Of a stretch of 5,690 nt of DNA, positions 1 to 5,690 are shown one piece after another. Positions within the stretch are counted from its first letter, which is position 1, and each line of letters starts with the position of its first letter. The DNA is taken from positions 1-5,690 of the forward strand of contig SBBU01000034.1 in assembly GCA_005239585.1 (NCBI GenBank). The letters run 5' to 3'. This DNA comes from Planctomycetaceae bacterium. GTDB lineage: Bacteria; Planctomycetota; MHYJ01; SBBU01. A program made the translations under genes and the position numbers. The notes below the pieces were generated by a model. That model had not been told where the DNA came from, ran no database searches, and saw only the letters and a list, made by a program, of their open reading frames with translations.

Positions 1-963
1 CTCTGCCCATCTTTTTTTATACTGAGCGAGATTATCAGGAGTGACAATCTCAAGCTTGGCTTTTATATGTCCTGAGGCCGTGACCCTCCCGGGATAGAGC
101 TCTTCGACTTTTTTTCCATCGACCAGCGCCTTGAGAATTTTTACACTCTCTTCACCCCAGCCCCATAGATCCTGAGCAATAAGCACCTGACACTCACCCT
201 TTTCAACATAATCCCACTCTGCAGGGAGCGCATCGACTGAAACAACCTTTGTCCGGGATTTATCAATCATCTTGAGGGCATTTCTACCAAAAAGGGGCCA
301 GCCGCCCACCATAAGCCATCCCGATAGATCAGGATCTTTATTCATATGCGCCTCGATGATCTCGATGGCCTTTTCAACCCTGTCATTACAATAATATCGC
401 TCGACAATTTGGATATCCTTGTGTTTATCTGACAGATACTTTTCAGCGCCCTGAACCCTCATAGCAAGATTAGCAGCATCTTTCACGCCCGAAAGTATGC
501 AGATGCGGCCCTTGCCGCCAATCAGCCGGGCCATCTCTTTTGCCAACAGCTCGCCGCACTCAATGTCATCCGTCCCATAGATAAATTTTCTCTTACTTTC
601 AGGCGAATCAGAGTCAAAGCAGATCACATTTACCCCTGCATTTACTGCATTGTTGATAGCCTGTTTTAGCACGTGTGGATTGCTGCATGAGATCGAAATT
701 CCATCCACCCCCTGACTAGCAAGTGTTTCCACAATCTTTGCCTGCTCAGCATCATCGCTCTGTGCAGGCGCCTTCCAGATGATGTCGATCCCACCCATAT
801 TGCGGGCAGTGGCCTCTGCCGCAATCTTGGCATAGTTAAAGACCTCGTTATTGAGCATCTTGGGCACGATAGCAAAGCGAAGGTTTTTCTTCTTACTTTG
901 ATCAGTGCATTCAAGTAAGCAGAGAGCCAGCAGGCCAACGACGAGGATTCGTAACATTCTCAT
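1..963 (-). CDS. Sugar ABC transporter substrate-binding lipoprotein (RbsB-like), C-terminus cut by window edge
   Basis: This is the extracytoplasmic sugar-capture component of an Rbs/Rha-type ABC importer, of the periplasmic-binding-protein type 1 fold (Peripla_BP_4). The reading frame is open to base 1, giving 321 visible residues; family members are usually about 310-350 long, so little is missing. The N-terminus MRMLRILVVGLLALCLLEC is a lipoprotein-like signal with Cys19 as the likely lipidated residue, although Glu at -1 is not canonical. The mature part opens with a first beta strand (LRFAIVPK), then has QGVDGISISCSNP, the sugar-contact-type segment ICFDSDSP and IYGTDD, later GGWPLF, VVSVDALP and a second-lobe segment around LIAQDLWGWG. 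The start at 963 is chosen over an in-frame ATG at 957 because GGAGG sits 5 nt upstream of it. It lies 15 nt after the permease gene, so the two are probably co-transcribed. The ligand cannot be read from sequence; ribose, rhamnose, arabinose or another monosaccharide is possible. Confidence 0.93.
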   Translation of the reverse strand, partial: MRMLRILVVGLLALCLLECTDQSKKKNLRFAIVPKMLNNEVFNYAKIAAEATARNMGGIDIIWKAPAQSDDAEQAKIVETLASQGVDGISISCSNPHVLKQAINNAVNAGVNVICFDSDSPESKRKFIYGTDDIECGELLAKEMARLIGGKGRICILSGVKDAANLAMRVQGAEKYLSDKHKDIQIVERYYCNDRVEKAIEIIEAHMNKDPDLSGWLMVGGWPLFGRNALKMIDKSRTKVVSVDALPAEWDYVEKGECQVLIAQDLWGWGEESVKILKALVDGKKVEELYPGRVTASGHIKAKLEIVTPDNLAQYKKRWAE

Positions 964-968
964 AGCAA

Positions 969-973
969 CCTCC
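969..973 (-). promoter_or_regulatory. Ribosome binding site of the binding-protein gene
   Basis: GGAGG on the minus strand lies 5 nt before the ATG at 963, inside the 15-nt gap after the permease stop codon. It decides the start in favour of 963 over 957, which would have 11-nt spacing. It is the only clear Shine-Dalgarno site among the four gene starts in the window. This may help make the binding protein more abundantly than the permease, as importers of this class usually require. Confidence 0.85.
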
Positions 974-978
974 AAAAA

Positions 979-1950
979 TTATTTCTTTCCTACAAATAGT
1001 TTTTGTAACACACGACCATGTCTAAAATGATCTAGTAATGCCGCCAGAATTATAGTAGCGCCATATACGATCTCCACATATTCAGATTTCACATTATAGA
1101 CAACCAATCCCTCTCCGAGCAAGTAAAGTACCATAGCGCCTGCCATTGCGCCTGCGATGGATCCCTGTCCGCCGGAAAAGCTAGCTCCGCCCACTATCAC
1201 CGCAGCTATTACCTGAAGCTCATAGCCTGCACCTACGCTCGTAGAACCATAGCCATAACGAAGTGCAAAGCAAACTCCTGCAATCGCCGCAACGAAGCCA
1301 GCCAAACTGTAAATCATAATCTTGAGCAGAGGAATATTTAACCCGGAAAAGCGAGCAGCCTCTTCATTCGCACCCAGGGCATATACGTAACGTCCCCACC
1401 TAAACCATTTCATGTAGAGGGATGCAACAATAGCACATCCCAGCATCACAAAAAATGAATGGTTTGCCAGTAAATTCAACAAAGGATGAGCTTCGATCTT
1501 TGCTATTGGAATATTCAGGCCTCCGGATACATAAAACGAGAGCCCGCGTGCAATACTCAACATCCCCAGTGTGACAATAAAAGGGGCAAGGCGAAGACTC
1601 CCTATTAAAACCCCGTTAAAAAACCCAAGCAATGTACCGCCTGCAAGTGCGATCAATACCGCCATGACAGGATCTGCCTGCCTTGTAGTATATGCAAACG
1701 CCATCATTACGGCCGAAAAACCCATAACACTACCCACAGAGAGATCAATTCCGCTTGCAATGATGACAATGCACCCTCCTACAGCGGCAATTGCCGTGTA
1801 CGAAAAATTCTGGGCAATTCTACCTATATTCTTATCGTGGAAAAAAGGTCTGTCATGATTCAGCCGGGAGCCAACCTCCACCGCAATAATCATCACGAGC
1901 AAAATCAACAAAACCCCCGCCTCTCGTGATCTGATGAATTTTTTAATCAT
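979..1950 (-). CDS. Sugar ABC transporter permease, RbsC-like (BPD_transp_2 family)
   Basis: This is the integral inner-membrane channel subunit of a ribose/rhamnose/xylose-type importer. From the ATG at 1950 it has 323 residues, normal for the family. Several hydrophobic membrane segments are visible, beginning with VLLILLVMIIAV at about residues 13-24. Family hallmarks are GIDLSVGS (67-74), PFIVTLGMLSIARG (123-136), the cytoplasmic ATPase-contact loop GANEEAARFSGL (193-204), and the late glycine-rich block with YELQVIAAVIVGGASFSGG (243-261). The frame also holds an ATG at 2001, but a good promoter (1970-1997) lies between the two ATGs and MIKKFIRSREAG is a typical permease N-terminus, so 1950 is preferred. 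No clear Shine-Dalgarno site precedes either. It heads the minus-strand pair, and the binding-protein gene follows 15 nt later. The partner ATPase (RbsA/MglA type) is not in the window. Function as a sugar permease is secure; the substrate is unknown. Confidence 0.94.
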   Translation of the reverse strand: MIKKFIRSREAGVLLILLVMIIAVEVGSRLNHDRPFFHDKNIGRIAQNFSYTAIAAVGGCIVIIASGIDLSVGSVMGFSAVMMAFAYTTRQADPVMAVLIALAGGTLLGFFNGVLIGSLRLAPFIVTLGMLSIARGLSFYVSGGLNIPIAKIEAHPLLNLLANHSFFVMLGCAIVASLYMKWFRWGRYVYALGANEEAARFSGLNIPLLKIMIYSLAGFVAAIAGVCFALRYGYGSTSVGAGYELQVIAAVIVGGASFSGGQGSIAGAMAGAMVLYLLGEGLVVYNVKSEYVEIVYGATIILAALLDHFRHGRVLQKLFVGKK

Positions 1951-1969
1951 TGGACAAACAAGTCGGTGT

Positions 1970-1997
1970 ATTATACCAGTCCCAGTTTTGCCTTCAA
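1970..1997 (-). promoter_or_regulatory. Sigma70-type promoter for the permease/binding-protein operon
   Basis: Read on the minus strand, TTGAAG (1997-1992) is followed by a 16-nt spacer and TATAAT (1975-1970). The -10 is preceded by TGG, which makes an extended -10 (TGnTATAAT). The -10 matches consensus fully and the -35 matches 4 of 6. Transcription would start near 1963, leaving a leader of only about 13 nt before the ATG at 1950. The site is in the expected place upstream of the operon, which supports both the promoter and the 1950 start. It is a sequence match only. Confidence 0.62.
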
Positions 1998-2001
1998 ACA
2001 T

Positions 2002-2016
2002 GTAGTAAAATTCTAC
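2002..2016. promoter_or_regulatory. Imperfect palindrome, possible operator
   Basis: GTAGTAAAATTCTAC has 4-bp outer arms GTAG/CTAC with one more A/T pair inside (positions 6 and 10 of the 15-mer) around an AT-rich centre. It sits between the divergent genes, just upstream of the minus-strand -35 and 18 nt before the plus-strand ATG at 2034, so a bound dimeric regulator could act on both directions. No regulator gene is in the window to link it to. The arms are short and chance occurrence is quite possible. Confidence 0.25.
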
Positions 2017-2033
2017 GTATCATTCTATACAAT
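2006..2033 (+). promoter_or_regulatory. Possible -10 elements for the GH172 gene
   Basis: Two plus-strand hexamers resemble a -10: TAAAAT at 2006-2011 and TACAAT at 2028-2033. Neither has a convincing -35 at 16-18 bp. The first would give a transcript starting near 2018, with a leader of about 16 nt before the ATG at 2034. The second would start near 2040, exactly on the in-frame ATG that is the third codon of the 2034 reading, implying a leaderless message. A promoter is expected here, but the exact choice is unsupported. Confidence 0.3.
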
Positions 2034-4046
2034 ATGGCGATGCGACAATCCTGGATAACACTTTTTATCTTAATCTTCCCTTTTGCAAGCAATAATGAGA
2101 CACAAACTCAAGAAAAGGTGACGATGGAGGGCCTCCTTAAAGAAATGGTTGATCTTCATAGATTGACGGTGCCTGCACCTGAAGGCCTGACCTGCAAGCA
2201 GTTTTCAAGTTATGACAGGAAGAGCAAGACGCCAAAAGACCACGATGCGTGGTTTGCGAATGACGACTGTGGAAAATATCTAAGAACCGAGAAGAAAGAC
2301 GGTAAGACGTGGCATGTGCTGGCCGACATGGATGGCCCCGGATGTGTGGTCAGAATCTGGTCGGCCAACCCCAAGGGGACAGTGCGGGTTTACATTGACA
2401 AAGATGACAAGCCGGCTATTGAGGAGAGCTTCCCTGATCTGCTTTCCGGCAAGGTCAAGCCATTTGCTTCACCCATCGCAGGTGTACGAAGCCAGGGCTG
2501 TAATCTACACTTTCCAATTCCTTATCAGAAACACTGTAAGGTCGCAACCAGCGAGGGTGGACAATATTACCACGTAAACTATCGCACCTATTCTAAAGGA
2601 ACAGATATAGTTAGTTACTCTAAAGATGAGGTTGACAAGAATAAAACACTTGTTGATCAAATTCGCAAGTCTCTTGATCAAATTAACAAAAATGGACTCG
2701 AACTTGATCTGACAGGGGCCAACAAGACACCATTTGATTCAGACAAGGGAGAGATTGATGTAAAACTTGAAGGACCACAGGTCATTGAGCGCTTTGAGTT
2801 AAAAGTAGAAGGACTAAAAGGCAAAGAACTAGAAACTTATCTTAGAGAAGCGGTTCTACGCATCAGCTGGGATGGTTCATCCTCTCCTTCAGTCTGGTCT
2901 CCGCTTGGCGATTTTTTTGGACATGCACCGGGTTTCAGGAAATATCACAGCGTTCCAATGGGGATAATAAACGATCAAGTTGCTTACTGCCAGTATCAAA
3001 TGCCATTTGCCAAGTCCGCTAAGATAGAGATCATAAATGAGGGGAAACTAATACCAAAGATTTCAGGCGCAATCTACAGCCGAAAGGATGATCAGGCAGG
3101 CAAAAAATTATATTTTCATGCACAATGGAAGGGCAAGAATCACGTTAAATCCCGTCCCTTTTTAGACTGGTGTGCGCTCAAGGGTGAAGGTCAGGGAAGA
3201 TTTGTTGGTCTAGCGCTCTATATACGAAATCCAGTCGGTAACTGGTGGGGCGAAGGCGATGAAAAAATTTATGTCGACTGTGAGGATTTTCCGAGCACTT
3301 TCGGGACAGGTACAGAGGATTACTTTGGCTACGCTTGGTGCTCTCCTGCTTTATTCACACATGCTTACCACAATCAGACTCGCTGTGATGGCCCGGGTAA
3401 CAAAGGTTTTAGCTCGGTCAACCGCTTTCACTTTATAGATGACATACCATTTCACAAGTCCTTTCAATTTGACCTTGAGGTGTGGCATCACAGGACAGAT
3501 GTTGCTATCGGTTTCAGCACTATTGCATATTGGTATGCAAAGCCCGGTTTCAAAGGCGATATAGAACCTGTTCCTATGAAAGAACGAGAGCTTCTTGAGG
3601 TGCCACAACCCAAGAAACTTCCGGGTGTAGTAGAAGGCGAGTCACTCAAGATAATTCAGATCACAGGTGGAACAGCAGACGGTCAGGCAATGGATACATT
3701 TGGCGAGAAATGGAGCGGCAACTGCCACCTCTGGTGGCACGGCGCAAAAAAAGGCGATGTCCTAGTCCTCGCCTTCGATTCAAATGCTGACGGAGAGAAA
3801 ACACTCTCTCTCGCCCTCACAAAAGCACCCGATTATGGCACCGTCCGAATATCAGTTAACGGAAAAATACTCAAAGAAGAGATCGATCTCTACTCTGCGA
3901 ACGTGGTTCCAACTGGTGAATTGAAATTTCAAAATACTGCCATAAAAAAAGGGACAAATGAGCTCAAGGTCGAGATCGTCGGGACCAATCCAAAGGCAAA
4001 CCCCAAGAGTTACATGTTTGGGTTTGATTACCTACGCATTGAATGA
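2034..4046 (+). CDS. Secreted GH172 (DUF2961) family glycoside hydrolase with C-terminal beta-sandwich domain
   Basis: This is an exported enzyme of the DUF2961 family, now glycoside hydrolase family 172; characterised members act on alpha-D-fructofuranosides/difructose dianhydride and D-arabinofuranosides. It has 670 residues. A signal peptide (MAMRQSWITLFILIFPFAS) directs export. The DUF2961 core starts around GPGCVVRIW (101) and includes DFFGHAPG (293-300), QMPFAKSAKI (322-331), WWGEGDEKIYVD, FGTGTEDYFGYAW and NRFHFIDDIPF (463-473). Glu407 (GEGD) and Glu428 (GTGTED) are 21 residues apart, the spacing I recall for the catalytic pair of the bifidobacterial family founder, so it is probably active. 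Residues about 522-670 form a separate beta-sandwich or carbohydrate-binding-like domain (WSGNCHLWW, TKAPDYGTVRISVNGK, ending MFGFDYLRIE). The start at 2034 best fits the signal peptide; a TTG at 1950 and the ATG at 2040 are alternatives. No Shine-Dalgarno site is evident. It diverges from the importer operon and precedes a GH78-like gene. The substrate is not determinable here. Confidence 0.9.
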   Translation: MAMRQSWITLFILIFPFASNNETQTQEKVTMEGLLKEMVDLHRLTVPAPEGLTCKQFSSYDRKSKTPKDHDAWFANDDCGKYLRTEKKDGKTWHVLADMDGPGCVVRIWSANPKGTVRVYIDKDDKPAIEESFPDLLSGKVKPFASPIAGVRSQGCNLHFPIPYQKHCKVATSEGGQYYHVNYRTYSKGTDIVSYSKDEVDKNKTLVDQIRKSLDQINKNGLELDLTGANKTPFDSDKGEIDVKLEGPQVIERFELKVEGLKGKELETYLREAVLRISWDGSSSPSVWSPLGDFFGHAPGFRKYHSVPMGIINDQVAYCQYQMPFAKSAKIEIINEGKLIPKISGAIYSRKDDQAGKKLYFHAQWKGKNHVKSRPFLDWCALKGEGQGRFVGLALYIRNPVGNWWGEGDEKIYVDCEDFPSTFGTGTEDYFGYAWCSPALFTHAYHNQTRCDGPGNKGFSSVNRFHFIDDIPFHKSFQFDLEVWHHRTDVAIGFSTIAYWYAKPGFKGDIEPVPMKERELLEVPQPKKLPGVVEGESLKIIQITGGTADGQAMDTFGEKWSGNCHLWWHGAKKGDVLVLAFDSNADGEKTLSLALTKAPDYGTVRISVNGKILKEEIDLYSANVVPTGELKFQNTAIKKGTNELKVEIVGTNPKANPKSYMFGFDYLRIE

Positions 4047-4076
4047 GTTAATACGTACATTAGCAACAAAATCAGA

Positions 4077-4119
4077 TTTTTCAGCAATTATAGTAACTGC
4101 TGTGAAAACAAATTTTTTT
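4077..4119 (+). other. Intergenic hairpin followed by a T run (possible attenuator or weak terminator)
   Basis: CAGCA (4082-4086) pairs with TGCTG (4098-4102). Inside, after one mismatch, TTA pairs with TAA around a 3-nt loop. Outside, after one mismatch and a G-T pair, TTT pairs with AAA (4077-4079 with 4105-4107). Seven Ts follow at 4113-4119, 5 nt past the extended stem. The element sits between the GH172 stop and the GH78 coding sequence. The stem is AT-rich and interrupted and the T run is not immediately adjacent, so it is not a classical intrinsic terminator. It also covers the likely GTG start at 4102, so it could instead affect translation. Confidence 0.35.
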
Positions 4120-5690
4120 CTGGTGATGTTCATGTGCTTTATATCAAAATCTGACCGAGTAATAGTTCAAGACACAAAGGAGAGCCCGAAATGGATATGG
4201 ACAAAGAGTCCAGTAAAAACGCTCTATTTCAGGAAAACTTTTGAGATTGATGCGGATGTTAATTACGCCACACTATTTATAACCTGTGACGACCGCTTCA
4301 CTCTTTATGTCAATGGTGAACAGATTGGCGATGGTTCAGAGTGGAGCATTCTACATGAATTTAACCTAAAACGTTATTTAACCAAAGGGAAAAATGTCGT
4401 TGCCGTTTTGGGCCTGAACGATGGCGGCCCTGCCGGACTGTTGGCTGATCTCACGATCACATTCACGAACGATAAAAAACTTCGCCTGCTCTCGGACAAG
4501 TCATGGAAGATAAATGCAGGTGAAGTCACTGGGTGGTCCTCAAAGGATTTTGTTGACTCGGAATGGGAGCAGGCCGCCGAAATAGGGGATCTCGGCTGCG
4601 GTCCATGGAATCTCCCACAAAAACTCGAATCGAGAATGATTTCAGTCCATGATCTTCAGGATGTTGACCGATCAGGAAACCCAGATGCACCTTTTTCGCC
4701 CGACCCTGCGGTGAGGTTTAAATGGTCTGCGCCAAAAAATGGTCTCATTTCAGACCATCAAAAGATGTCAATTCGACCCGTTCATGCAAGCGGACTGGAC
4801 GATTCATTCGAAAAAATTGGTACTTTATGCACCGACCAAGTCGAGGCCACAATAAAGAAACCCGGCAGGATATTTCTGGACTTTGGCAGAGTACTTGCAG
4901 GCTGGGTTGAAATTGAATGTGAGGCAGGTGATGATCAGGCCAATATAACCATTCAGGTAGGAGAAGCTAAAACACCACAGAGTACATTTCCAACTATTGC
5001 AAAGAGCAAAGGCAAGCACACTATTTACAGGATTCTTCCTACCGGCGGCTACACAGGTTTTCGCTTCGCATGGATCGACATTAAAAAACTCGCGTCGCCT
5101 TTGAAGCTGATACGTGCCGAGGCAATCTGGCGCCTCTATCCTGTAAACTACGAGGGGTCATTTGACTCCAGCGACCCGCTCTTGACCAAAATCTGGTGTG
5201 CAGGCGCATACACTGCAAGGCTTTGTCTCGATTCAAATCAAATGGGTTCAATCCTAAGACCAGAAAGAGGGGATCGATATGGATGGATGGGAGATGACCG
5301 AGTATCGTTTCTTACAATTTTTAATGCGTTCGGGACATATGAATTAACAAGAAGAAGTTTGGGGTCATACGTAAAACCCGGGCAGAAACCTATATTGATC
5401 AACAACATCCCGGGCTACACACTCGACTGGGTCATCGCATTAGTGAATTATTATCTTTACACAGGCAACGAAAAAGAGCTGAAGAGCAGGATCCCAGACA
5501 TTGAAACAATACTAACGCAATACAATGCCCCCAAGGACCCTGGAAACTGGCTCTTTACAGACTGGGAGGCAGGTCTTTGGACCTCTGGGACTCGCTACGG
5601 AAAGACATTACCTGAGACTCTCCATGCCTTTCATGCCAAGTTTGTTCAGGCAGCCAAGTCAGCCGCGTGGGCGCTTGACAAAATAGGGGA
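4102..5690 (+). CDS. Secreted GH78-like glycoside hydrolase (alpha-L-rhamnosidase family), C-terminus cut by window edge
   Basis: This exported enzyme resembles alpha-L-rhamnosidases (GH78), inverting enzymes that remove terminal alpha-L-rhamnose. 529 residues are visible; whole family members usually exceed 800, so the end of the catalytic barrel and the usual base Glu lie beyond the window. With GTG at 4102 the protein begins with a signal peptide, (M)KTNFFLVMFMCFIS. Then come an N-terminal jelly-roll lectin-like domain (about 31-180, WIWTKSP...LYFRKTF, FTLYVNGEQI), the Bac_rhamnosid beta domain with LDFGRVLAGWVEI (259-271) and GFRFAWIDI (319-327), and the start of the (alpha/alpha)6 barrel (from about 366). 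The barrel has the signature RPERGDRYGWMGDDR (386-400) and WLFTDWEAG (483-491). The usual DCPqRxER motif is altered: the first Asp is lost and Asp391 stands where many members have Glu; Asp398 of the GD pair is kept. The frame is open upstream (TTG at 4060 and 4039), and ATG 4126 is another option. No Shine-Dalgarno site is seen. It is likely co-functional with the GH172 gene 55 nt upstream. Confidence 0.85.
   Translation, partial: MKTNFFLVMFMCFISKSDRVIVQDTKESPKWIWTKSPVKTLYFRKTFEIDADVNYATLFITCDDRFTLYVNGEQIGDGSEWSILHEFNLKRYLTKGKNVVAVLGLNDGGPAGLLADLTITFTNDKKLRLLSDKSWKINAGEVTGWSSKDFVDSEWEQAAEIGDLGCGPWNLPQKLESRMISVHDLQDVDRSGNPDAPFSPDPAVRFKWSAPKNGLISDHQKMSIRPVHASGLDDSFEKIGTLCTDQVEATIKKPGRIFLDFGRVLAGWVEIECEAGDDQANITIQVGEAKTPQSTFPTIAKSKGKHTIYRILPTGGYTGFRFAWIDIKKLASPLKLIRAEAIWRLYPVNYEGSFDSSDPLLTKIWCAGAYTARLCLDSNQMGSILRPERGDRYGWMGDDRVSFLTIFNAFGTYELTRRSLGSYVKPGQKPILINNIPGYTLDWVIALVNYYLYTGNEKELKSRIPDIETILTQYNAPKDPGNWLFTDWEAGLWTSGTRYGKTLPETLHAFHAKFVQAAKSAAWALDKIG

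Noticed and set aside
666..938. 90-codon minus-strand open frame inside the binding-protein gene
   Set aside because: It lies in another frame of a well-supported gene; its product has no recognisable family pattern.
1571..1858. 95-codon plus-strand open frame opposite the permease gene
   Set aside because: It is antisense to conserved permease motifs and the translation looks like random shadow coding.
1951..2001. Permease start at the ATG at 2001
   Set aside because: It adds 17 residues unlike a permease N-terminus and lies upstream of the predicted promoter; 1950 is preferred.
1950..2033. GH172 start at the TTG at 1950
   Set aside because: It would put 28 residues without signal-peptide character before a good signal peptide starting at 2034, and overlap the permease start.
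2314..2577. 87-codon plus-strand open frame inside the GH172 gene
   Set aside because: It is out of frame with a strongly supported domain and shows no start signal or family features.
3351..3608. 85-codon minus-strand open frame opposite the GH172 gene
   Set aside because: It is antisense to the conserved FHFIDDIPF region and has no ribosome binding site or recognisable domain.
4039..4101. GH78 start at TTG 4039 or TTG 4060
   Set aside because: The frame is open, but the upstream residues are not signal-like; the Lys plus hydrophobic signal begins at GTG 4102. Not fully excluded.
4722..5019. Two short overlapping open frames (62 and 64 codons, opposite strands) inside the GH78-like gene
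   Set aside because: Both are shadows of the continuous GH78 frame, which has clear domain motifs across this stretch.
1..5690. CRISPR arrays, tRNA or rRNA genes, insertion sequences, long repeats
   Set aside because: I looked for spaced direct repeats, cloverleaf-like segments, terminal inverted repeats and transposase motifs and saw none.

Overview
The window looks like part of a bacterial carbohydrate-use locus. Two genes on the minus strand encode parts of a ribose/rhamnose-type sugar ABC importer: a permease and a substrate-binding protein. Two genes on the plus strand encode exported glycan-active enzymes: a DUF2961/GH172 family protein and a GH78 (alpha-L-rhamnosidase) family protein. 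The two pairs diverge from a compact intergenic region at about 1951-2033. The organism is probably a Gram-negative, saprophytic bacterium of moderate GC content. The pairing of secreted GH172 and GH78 enzymes with an Rbs-type importer, the C-terminal beta-sandwich domain on the GH172 protein and the weak Shine-Dalgarno signals remind me of Planctomycetota, Lentisphaerota and related phyla. That placement is inference; no marker gene is present.

Left part (1-1950, minus strand): the permease gene (979-1950) comes first and is followed after 15 nt by the binding-protein gene (1-963, C-terminus cut by the window edge). The binding protein has a clean GGAGG ribosome binding site in the gap. The ATPase that such an importer needs is not in the window; it may lie beyond position 1 or elsewhere in the genome.

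Middle (1951-2033): this short divergent control region holds a strong minus-strand promoter (extended -10 TGGTATAAT with a TTGAAG -35), a weaker possible plus-strand promoter and an imperfect palindrome that could be an operator. The minus-strand promoter fixes the permease start at 1950, because the upstream ATG at 2001 would precede the transcript.

Right part (2034-5690, plus strand): a 670-residue GH172/DUF2961 protein with a signal peptide is followed 55 nt later by a GH78-like gene that runs off the right edge. The gap holds a hairpin whose 3' arm reaches the likely GTG start, with a T7 run just downstream.

Working model (inference): the two exported enzymes release sugar from a plant, algal or microbial polysaccharide carrying furanosyl and rhamnosyl-like residues. 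The importer takes up the resulting monosaccharide, and a shared regulator acts in the divergent region. I see no RNA genes, mobile elements, CRISPR arrays or long repeats, and no gene-free stretch over 300 bases.
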